Part shown: piece after piece, positions 16,185 through 23,565 of the stretch | How the letters are laid out: each line of letters starts with the position of its first letter | Numbering within the stretch: the stretch's first letter is position 1 | From: RECO01 sp050485385 | GTDB lineage: Bacteria; Pseudomonadota; Alphaproteobacteria; Geminicoccales; Geminicoccaceae | Length of the DNA: 52,052 nucleotides | Direction: 5' to 3' | NCBI GenBank assembly: GCA_050485385.1 | Contig: JBJHBG010000016.1 | Span: 1-52,052 of the forward strand | Position numbers and translations under genes: made by a program | Notes under the pieces: model-generated | What the model saw: only the letters and a program-made list of their open reading frames with translations | Databases searched by the model: none | Told to the model about the DNA's origin: nothing

Positions 16185-18106
16185 ACTGGGTCCTGCCCGA
16201 ACCGTCTGTCGAGTTGCTGCTTGGGGGCTTCCTCCTCCTGTTGGTGCTGGTGGCGACGACGATGTCGCTTGCCGCCAGCAATGCACGAGCGTGGCGAAAT
16301 ACGCCGCTGGCCGCAGACCTGCCCGACCTGGAATCGCAGCTAAGGCAACGGCAGGAACGGCTCCGCGACCTCGACGCGGCGATCCAGCGCAGAGAGGGTG
16401 AACTCCGCAAGCGGGACGACCTCGCCGCGGAGATCACCCATTTGGAGCGCCGGCTGGAGGAACTGCAGGCCGAGATTGCCGCGCTGCCCGAAGGGCAAGA
16501 AGAGGTGGCGGCGCTCCGAAGGGAGATCGGCGAAGTGCTGGAGCAACGCGCCCAGGCTGCGGAGGCGTTGGCGGCGGCCAAAGCGGAGCTGACGCAGGCC
16601 AAGGAGCAAACGCAGGACCTGGAACGGCGAGCCGAGGCGGCCGGGGTGCGGGCCCAGGCCCTGGAGGACCGCGAGGCCGAGCTTCGCCGCCTGTTGAGCA
16701 CGCTGGAGCCCGAGGCCGACGAGGCCCGCAGATTGCGGGAGGAGCTGTCGTTGCTGGCGGGACAGCGTGATGAGCGCCGGGGGGAACTCGACCGCATCGG
16801 TGCCGAACTCGCCCATCGCAAGCAGTCGCTCGAGTCGCTGCAGCGCGAGATCGAGGCCGCCAAGAAGGCGGCGGACGAGCTGAAGGGGCTCGCGAACGAG
16901 CGAGATCGTTTGCTGATGGCAATCGATCGTCTCCGTGACGACGAACGAGAGCTACAGAGCAAGGTCGACGACCTCCGCGCGTGGATCGCGGCGAATGGGA
17001 GCGCTGCTGTCGGCTCCGCGGGTGGAGATGATCGGGAATCGCTGCTGAGCGACCTGACGAAGGTGCCGGCGTGCCTTCGCTCCGGACCTATCGGCGACGC
17101 GCGCAGCCCGATGTCCGAAACGGAAGCCCTGCACGAGGTCAACACCTACCTGCGCGGTCACGGCCTCCGCTTCGAGGATCGCACGGTCAAGGCGTTCCAT
17201 ACCGCGCTCAAGATCGCCGAGCACAGCCCGATGACGGTGCTCGCCGGCATCAGCGGCACCGGCAAAAGTCAACTGCCGCGCCGCTACGCCGAAGCGATGG
17301 GCATGCACTTCCTGCAGATCGCGGTGCAGCCGCGCTGGGACAGCCCGCAGGACCTCCTCGGGTTCTACAACTACATCGAGCGCGGCTACCGTGCGACCGA
17401 GCTGGCCCAGGCCATGGTGCACCTGGACGGTTTCAACTGGGAGGCGGAGAGCAAGCCGTTCGAGGGCCGGCTCCTGCTGGTCCTGCTCGACGAGATGAAC
17501 CTCGCCCGCGTCGAGTACTACTTCTCGGAATTCCTGAGCCGCCTGGAGGCGCGACCGCCTGCCAATCAGGTGCACGAAGCCGCGCGCCGGGCCGCCGCGG
17601 AGATCGCCATCGACGTTCGCACGGCGGCAAAGCAGGAGGCCTACCGCGTGTTCCCCGACTACAACCTGATCTTCACCGGGACGATGAACGAGGACGAGAG
17701 CACGCAGGCGCTGTCCGACAAGGTCCTGGACCGCAGCAACGTCCTTCAGTTCAGTCGCCCGAAGGATTTTGCGGAGCCGGCGCCGACAGAGAGCCCGACG
17801 GTGTCGGAGAGATGGCTTCGCGCCGGAAGCTGGCGGTCGTGGGTCAGGCCGGGAAGCGCGCTGCAGGGGGCGGAAGCGGACAAGGTCCGCAACGTCGTGG
17901 CCCGCCTGAGCGACATCATGTCCGAATGCGGCCGAGGGTTCGGGCATCGGCTCAGCCACGCGATCCACGCATACGTGGCGAACTATCCGGCCGAACGCCA
18001 CAGGCCGATCGACGATGCCCTGGCCGATCAGATCGAGGCGCGCATCCTGCCGAAGCTGCGAGGGTTGGAGGTCGAGCCCCACGGTGAGCCTTTGCGGAAA
18101 CTGTAG
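16181..18106 (+). CDS. CnuB-like coiled-coil McrB-type AAA+ protein, apparently truncated by an amber codon
   Basis: 641 aa. An N-terminal membrane segment (LLLGGFLLLLVLVATTMSLA, about residues 13-32) is followed by coiled coil to about residue 300 and a McrB-family AAA+ domain: Walker A GISGTGKSQ (about 355), Walker B LLVLLDEMNLARVEYYFSEF (about 431-450) and sensor IFTGTMNEDE (about 497). McrB-type proteins are GTPase motors that drive a McrC partner. The TAG at 18104-18106 appears premature. The frame stays open and protein-like for 36 more codons (ELITNELGDRELADALSHAI and so on) to TAG 18215-18217, 4 bp before the next start. A single CAG-to-TAG change would explain it. Confidence 0.85.
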   Translation: MNWVLPEPSVELLLGGFLLLLVLVATTMSLAASNARAWRNTPLAADLPDLESQLRQRQERLRDLDAAIQRREGELRKRDDLAAEITHLERRLEELQAEIAALPEGQEEVAALRREIGEVLEQRAQAAEALAAAKAELTQAKEQTQDLERRAEAAGVRAQALEDREAELRRLLSTLEPEADEARRLREELSLLAGQRDERRGELDRIGAELAHRKQSLESLQREIEAAKKAADELKGLANERDRLLMAIDRLRDDERELQSKVDDLRAWIAANGSAAVGSAGGDDRESLLSDLTKVPACLRSGPIGDARSPMSETEALHEVNTYLRGHGLRFEDRTVKAFHTALKIAEHSPMTVLAGISGTGKSQLPRRYAEAMGMHFLQIAVQPRWDSPQDLLGFYNYIERGYRATELAQAMVHLDGFNWEAESKPFEGRLLLVLLDEMNLARVEYYFSEFLSRLEARPPANQVHEAARRAAAEIAIDVRTAAKQEAYRVFPDYNLIFTGTMNEDESTQALSDKVLDRSNVLQFSRPKDFAEPAPTESPTVSERWLRAGSWRSWVRPGSALQGAEADKVRNVVARLSDIMSECGRGFGHRLSHAIHAYVANYPAERHRPIDDALADQIEARILPKLRGLEVEPHGEPLRKL

Positions 18107-18221
18107 GAACTGATCACGAACGAGCTCGGCGACCGAGAGCTTGCGGACGCTTTGAGCCATGCGATCGTGCGGGGCGAGCGTTCGGGGTTGTTCGTTTGGG
18201 GTGGTCGAGGAGGATAGAAGC

Positions 18222-19790
18222 GTGGCCATTCCGCCGGAGGTGCTGCTGCGCCCCTGGGCGACGCTGCGAGACGGAAATCGCTGCGCCATCGCCAGTGGGA
18301 CCGAAGTCTGCGTCGAAGTGGCCGATGCCGTTGCCCTGTTCCACGGCCCAGATACGAAGCTGGCGGGGAGGCGGTACCAACCAGTGGTCGACCTCAGCGT
18401 CGCGCTCGACCACCAGCGCCACGCCTCTTTCTCAGCCATCCCGTTCCCGGCATCTCCGAGCGCAGGTCTGGACTTGCAGGTCGGCGATGCGGCCCTCCGC
18501 GTTCGGTGGCCGCACGCACCCGCGCGGCCACCGGCCAGCCTGGAGCCGGCGACGTCGGACGAACGTCGCGCCGTGGCCGCGATGGCCCGGCTCCAGCGCG
18601 TGGTCGCTCGCATCCAGGACGTGCGGGCGGCGCTCGACGATCCGGCGCGCCTCTGGGAACGGGTCAGCGAGGCGTGGTCGCGTGCCGACGACGAAGCCGA
18701 GCCGGATCGGGACATGATCGTCCGCCACGCTCGGGACATGCGCCGGATCATGCACGAACTGGCAACGCGTCCCCGGCGCGTCCTGCGCCGCGCACCGGCG
18801 ATGGTGCCGGTCGCCCGGGTGCAGGAGATGGACCGGGCCGCGATGCTCTGGCTCACCCGCCAGCCCGGCCGGACGATGGCGGAACGCGCTGGCCCGGCGC
18901 AGCGGGTCCTGGCACCCGCCCGAATGTCCAGCGCGAATACGCTGGAGAACCGCGTGGTGCGCAGCCTCGCCGAACTGAGCCGGCACGTCGCGCGGGAGTA
19001 CTGTCGGCGCAATCGCAAGGCCAGCCAAAGCACGCGGTTTCGAAGCGTGGCAGCGTACGGCCGACAATGCGGCCGGGTTGCCCACGCGCTGGAAGAGAGC
19101 GGCGTGGGCACTGCACCGCCCGGGGTCGTGCCCAACTACGTGCTCAGCCACGACCCGCTCTACCTTAAGGCGTGGACGGCCTATCAGGAACTCCTCCGAC
19201 GGGAGCGCGAACGCGAAGAGCTCTGGGCCTGGCAGGCGCGGAGCTGGGAGGAGTTCTGCGCGCTTGCGGTGGTCGTCGCGCTTTGGCGACTACCCGGCGC
19301 CGCCCTGGTCGCCGCCGCACCCGTCGTGTTCCGCGAGGATCAGCAGTCCGGATCCTGGCTGGACTTCGACAACCCGCTCGCGGTGTTCCACCTCGCGGCA
19401 GTCGACTTGGTCGTCGAAGTGCAGGTCCGGCAGCCCAAGCATCGGGATCTGGACCGCCTGTTTGCGCCCGTCTGGCTGCGTGTCGCGAACTTGACCAACG
19501 AGTTTTCCCGGCGTGCCGCCATCTGGCCGCTGCATGGATTTGGCGAGGACGCGGTCGCTGGCGATGCAGACGAGGTGCTAGAGGTCGTCCGCGGCAGCCC
19601 GCGGCAGCACTCGCTGGTCGCCGGCGCCGTGATCCGTCCTGCCGATCATGGGAGCGACGCGCATCGCCGCGAGAGCGGCGGTCGGTCGGCGTTGTCGCTG
19701 ACCTTGGGGCCATCGGCACAGGCGCTCCACGACGGGCTCGATAGCTTGGGCCGGTTCTGCGCCGACCTCGTTCGAGCCGGGGCATCCTGA
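18222..19790 (+). CDS. CnuC-like DUF2357/McrC-type protein
   Basis: 522 aa from GTG 18222, with GAGGAGG about 9 nt upstream. The central motif SANTLENRVVRSLAELSRHV (about residue 236 onward) and a later SWEEFCALAVVVALWRL resemble DUF2357 proteins, the McrC-like partners of McrB GTPases in this branch. The C-terminal core has strands AVDLVVEVQVRQPKHRDL (about residues 394-411). The ExQ there, instead of the usual ExK of PD-(D/E)xK nucleases, suggests altered or lost catalysis, though my alignment is by eye. The stop overlaps the next start (TGATG). Confidence 0.72.
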   Translation: MAIPPEVLLRPWATLRDGNRCAIASGTEVCVEVADAVALFHGPDTKLAGRRYQPVVDLSVALDHQRHASFSAIPFPASPSAGLDLQVGDAALRVRWPHAPARPPASLEPATSDERRAVAAMARLQRVVARIQDVRAALDDPARLWERVSEAWSRADDEAEPDRDMIVRHARDMRRIMHELATRPRRVLRRAPAMVPVARVQEMDRAAMLWLTRQPGRTMAERAGPAQRVLAPARMSSANTLENRVVRSLAELSRHVAREYCRRNRKASQSTRFRSVAAYGRQCGRVAHALEESGVGTAPPGVVPNYVLSHDPLYLKAWTAYQELLRREREREELWAWQARSWEEFCALAVVVALWRLPGAALVAAAPVVFREDQQSGSWLDFDNPLAVFHLAAVDLVVEVQVRQPKHRDLDRLFAPVWLRVANLTNEFSRRAAIWPLHGFGEDAVAGDADEVLEVVRGSPRQHSLVAGAVIRPADHGSDAHRRESGGRSALSLTLGPSAQALHDGLDSLGRFCADLVRAGAS

Positions 19791-22147
19791 TGCGGCGGGT
19801 GGTCGGCCTCGATCTGAATGGCTGGCACGATCGCGCCGCGCGAACCTGGTCGCCGTTCGGCGACGACGACCTCGACCCTACGCTGGAGGTCATCGACGGT
19901 GGCGTGGATACGGTCGTCGTCTACACCGGCGATCATGCCGAATTTCCAGTCGCGGGGCCGCAGGCGGCCTTGGCACCCCATGGGCGCGGTCCCGGGTGGG
20001 GGCTGATCGGACATCGGGAGCGTCGGCTTCGGGTGCGCGATCTGCTCGACCACCTCGCCCAGAGCGACCACGAGCGCGCCGAAGCGGGCCTCGCGGCAGC
20101 GGTGGAAGCATTCGGTCGGGGCGCTGAGCGTACGGTTTTGTTGGCGCGCGACGTCGCGGCAACGGACGACGTCGTCCAGGAGCGCCTGCTGCGCGGGTTG
20201 CGTCGAGGTGGCGCGCGGCAGCCCTATCTGCTCTGGCGGCCGGTGGCCGTGTGTCTCTTTCTGATCGAGGCCGGCAGGCTCGTCGACGACGGCCAACGCG
20301 TCGCCGTCGTCACCCATACGACCGAAGGTTTGGATGTCCAGCAGCTGACGGTACGCCGGGTTGCCGACAGCTCGGTCCTGGCGCCGGAACGAACCGCGGT
20401 CGGTAACGCCTGCCCTTGGCCCGGGGGCCTCGGTGAACGCTTGGAGCGAGCCCGCCGAGCGTTGGTCGGACAGCTCGGCGACCTGGAGACCGTGGTGATC
20501 GAGACCGCAGTGTGGCCTGCACGAGCCGCCCTGGGACTGCCGTCGATCACGGAGATCGTGCGGCGCGACAACGGCACTTGGCGGCGGCTGGCGTTGCCGT
20601 CGGGGCTTCCGTCGCCTCGCCACGCCGTACCGGAAGCGGTCGTCGAGCTGCTGCACGGTGCCGACATGGTGGTGCTCGAGACGCCTGCCTGCGGAGGCGT
20701 GCCGGACGAAGTGCAGGCATCCCTCAGTGCCGTCAGCGAGGCGCCGGTAATCGTCGCGCCGCCCGCAGCGGCGGCGATCGGCGCGCGAGTCGCGGGCGAG
20801 CGGCTGGCTCGCGGCTTTCCCGTATACCTGGATTTTCTCCCGCAGATTGCGGTCCTGGTGCAGCGGAGCGACGGACCGGCATTCCACGGTCTCGTCGAGG
20901 TCGGTGCCACCGTCCCCGCAAACCAAGCCTACCGCACCCGCGAGCCCGCCCGGTTCACGTGGCCTGCCGGGCAGCGGGAGGTGGATGTCTTCCTCCGCAA
21001 GGATGGCCACGAGCGCGTGCGCAAGGCGCACGTGAGGGTCGCGGAGGCGCCGCCCGCCCCCGTCACGGTGACCGTGACGCTGGAGCAACGACCCGCGCAG
21101 GGGCTCGCCAGGATCGAGGTCCGCGCCGACGACTGGGACTACCTCGCTCGACACGACCTACAACTGGTCTGGTCGGAGATGGAGGACGACTCGCGCTCCG
21201 AGGCCGAGCTGATCGAGGCGCACCATCGACCTCCGCCGACTTGCCCACAGCGGATCCTGTTGCCGACGCACCCGTGCGCGTGGCAGGGCACCGATGGCGT
21301 CGACGGCCTGAACGCCGTGCTGGAGCGTGCGGATCCGAGCCGTCCGAGCACCTTGGAGCCGGTACTGGAGATCCTGCGGCGGGGCGTCAGGAACTCCGCC
21401 GACGGGCAATGGTTCCGCCCGCTCGACTCCGACGGCGACCCGCCGCCGGGTATCGAGGCCTCGGGTCTCGATACCATCCTGGAAGCGACGAGCCGCTGGC
21501 TGTTCCTGACACCGGTACCCATGAACAACGATGCGTTGTTGGTGTTGACGTGGTCGTTCGCACGCTGCCCGGAGCCGGTCCAGGACGAGTTGCTGACCGC
21601 CCTCGCGGCGCACGGCCATCCTTGGCGGCGACCCCCGAGCGCCGACGTCGTGCTTTGGCACGGCGTTGGCCGCACCGTGACCTCCGACGCGCGACTCCGC
21701 ACCGCGTTCGATCTGCTCGCCCAAGGTGATCCGCCGCTGGCAACGCAACAGCAGCGGGCTTGCCTCGCGATGTTGCTGACGCGGCGGGATGCTTCGTTCG
21801 ACGTTCTGTCGCACGAGGAAATCAAGAGTCTCGTCGGGCACGCCGCGAGGATGCTGCGCGAGGCCTTCGGCCAACGCCGGGTCGCGCGCCTCTACGGATA
21901 CGCACTGGCGATCGTCGGTGGCCTGACGCGCTGGCGTCGACGGGACCCCTTCGCGCTCCTACCGAGCACGGATGTCGACGCCCGCGCCTTGGACGAGGCT
22001 TTGGAACTGTTGATCGCGCATCCTCGCAGCCCACTCCGCGAGCAAGTTAGGCAGCGCGAGCTCGAAAAGACGCAGACCATCGCTGCCGTGTTGCGCGGTG
22101 AAGCGCACGACCAACGCCTGTTGCTCGAGATATTGGCAGAACTGTAG
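19790..22147 (+). CDS. Hsp70-like (CnuE-type) protein, last gene of the CoCoNuT-like operon
   Basis: 785 aa. The N-terminus VVGLDLNGWHDRAARTW resembles the phosphate-1 loop of Hsp70/actin ATPases. Around residues 285-350, VVLETPACGGVPDEVQASLS, APPAAAAIGARVAGERL and FPVYLDFLPQIAVLVQ follow the order of the Hsp70 phosphate-2 to linker region. A beta-sandwich-like stretch VDVFLRKDGHERVRKAHV comes next. About 350 C-terminal residues are helical and unrecognised. RNA-binding Hsp70 homologues are described in CoCoNuT systems, supporting a role as sensor or RNA-binding component. Similarity is weak by eye, so the family call is moderate. Confidence 0.65.
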   Translation: MRRVVGLDLNGWHDRAARTWSPFGDDDLDPTLEVIDGGVDTVVVYTGDHAEFPVAGPQAALAPHGRGPGWGLIGHRERRLRVRDLLDHLAQSDHERAEAGLAAAVEAFGRGAERTVLLARDVAATDDVVQERLLRGLRRGGARQPYLLWRPVAVCLFLIEAGRLVDDGQRVAVVTHTTEGLDVQQLTVRRVADSSVLAPERTAVGNACPWPGGLGERLERARRALVGQLGDLETVVIETAVWPARAALGLPSITEIVRRDNGTWRRLALPSGLPSPRHAVPEAVVELLHGADMVVLETPACGGVPDEVQASLSAVSEAPVIVAPPAAAAIGARVAGERLARGFPVYLDFLPQIAVLVQRSDGPAFHGLVEVGATVPANQAYRTREPARFTWPAGQREVDVFLRKDGHERVRKAHVRVAEAPPAPVTVTVTLEQRPAQGLARIEVRADDWDYLARHDLQLVWSEMEDDSRSEAELIEAHHRPPPTCPQRILLPTHPCAWQGTDGVDGLNAVLERADPSRPSTLEPVLEILRRGVRNSADGQWFRPLDSDGDPPPGIEASGLDTILEATSRWLFLTPVPMNNDALLVLTWSFARCPEPVQDELLTALAAHGHPWRRPPSADVVLWHGVGRTVTSDARLRTAFDLLAQGDPPLATQQQRACLAMLLTRRDASFDVLSHEEIKSLVGHAARMLREAFGQRRVARLYGYALAIVGGLTRWRRRDPFALLPSTDVDARALDEALELLIAHPRSPLREQVRQRELEKTQTIAAVLRGEAHDQRLLLEILAEL

Positions 22148-22196
22148 TCGCGATCTGGGGTTCAACCAGCCAGTCTTGCTCGGCAACTGTATGCAG

Positions 22197-23150
22197 CTAG
22201 GATCTTCGCGTGGCATTGGCTGCGTAGTTCGATGCTGTGGAGAAGCGCTCGGCGCAGCCATTGCCCTCGGGTTCGCGAACGAAGGCGGGTGATCTCTCGA
22301 GGCCGAAAACGGCGGCGTCCGCTTCGAAGTCGTCGGACACGAACTGCCGTCCGCGATACTGGCGCAGCTTGGTGCCGGTAGCAGCGCCCTCGGTGACGGT
22401 GCCGAAGCCGTGGTGCCCTGCGCGGTCTTGCTGACCACGCCTCCTGCAGAGCCGGATGATCCGCCGCCTAGCGAAAGATCGCCTGGCGGATCGGCTCCGG
22501 GGCCTCGAAGTGGGTGGCGCGGCGGGCCGCATGGATGCCGACGCACTCGCCGGAGCCGTGTCGACCAGGACGAGGTCGGCGGCCCCGCGCAGGTCTTCTG
22601 ACCTGTGCCGCTTCGCGGCTGGATGGCGCAGCCTGTTGGCGCGCAACGGCCAGGGCCAGCCCGGCGTCGGCCATCGGCCCACTCGGCCCTGGCCGGAACT
22701 TGGGCCGCGCCACGACCGGCTGACGCCGGTGGTAGATTCTCGCGCGGGCGACACCCCAGACGCGGCGGACCCCGGCGAGCCCGAAGACCCGACGGGCGGA
22801 GGGCGAGAGGGTGCGGCTCGCCGCTTCGACCTCCGCCGGGCCAAAGAGCGGCCACCCTCCAGCCGGTCGATCATCGCGTCCGGCAGCTCGGTGGCCATGG
22901 TCAGATTGCCGATCTTGGCCTCGAGGCGCGGGATCTCGCCGTCGTGGTCGTCGGCCAGTCGGATCTTCAACGAAGCCTCGCCTGCGGCGAGGAAGGTCTC
23001 GCGCCAAGTACTCAACTCCGCCGCCGTAACGTTAGCCTCGCGCGAGGCCAGCTCGATCGGCTCGCCCTTCAACAGCCGTAGCACCGCACCCTGCTTCCGC
23101 TTCGCCGACAGCCCCGTCCACCGTCTCGTCCGGCATCCCCACCTCCTCGC
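22197..23150 (-). pseudogene. Degenerate IS3-family transposase remnant
   Basis: OrfA-like sequence begins near 23095 (KRKQGAVLRLLKGEPIELAS, then VTAAELSTWREAF-like residues and coiled coil). OrfB-like fragments appear in other frames: RRVFGLAGVRRVWGVARARI near 22770 and QFVSDDFEADAAVFGLERSP with FVREPEGNGCAERF near 22200-22330, the region preceding the final DDE Glu. Frame changes and a shortened middle show it is dead. The end near 23190 reads TGAGACACCACAC on the minus strand, a possible IS terminus. It marks the right side of the defence island. Confidence 0.75.
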
Positions 23151-23331
23151 TCCCCGCGATCAAGCCGAGTGTGGTGTCTCAACGAACCCTAGACCGGGGG
23201 AGGCAGTCTGCCATCGGGTCGCTTCGCACGAGTGGGGTGAAAGTGAGGCGAGAGTTGGCCTCAGAGCCCACGATTACGCCAGATTTTGAGGCGTGGAGCC
23301 GGCGTTTCTCCGCCATTATTGGGATCCGCCC

Positions 23332-23381
23332 CTACGTTCACACCGTAGGGGTCGCTGGTTCGATCCCAGCACCGCCCACCA
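23332..23381 (+). other. 3' fragment of tRNA-Val(CAC), probable island attachment site
   Basis: The 50 nt fold as the 3' part of a tRNA: anticodon stem CTACG/CGTAG with loop TTCACAC (anticodon CAC at 23339-23341), variable loop GGGTC, T arm GCTGG-TTCGATC-CCAGC, acceptor strand ACCGCCC, then A and CCA. The required 5' acceptor strand and D arm are absent upstream. Such fragments form when an element integrates at the 3' end of a tRNA gene. The orientation places the island on the left, with the intact tRNA beyond the window. Confidence 0.82.
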
Positions 23382-23565
23382 TGATTGCCGCGGCTTGCGG
23401 CAGCGGCACCCGTCCGGGGGCTCCCCACCCTTTGTGAAGCGGCCGCCGCCGCGGCCCGCAATGCCTGGCGTTTTCGACCTCCAGGACCGCGTCACCGCGA
23501 GCATTGTCGGCGGCATCGGCGTTGGCCGGCATGGGCCAGGCGCGCCTGCTCGCCGGCCGCTCCGC

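Noticed and set aside
23332..23381. Complete tRNA gene
   Set aside because: No acceptor 5' strand or D arm precedes it; only the 3' part is present.
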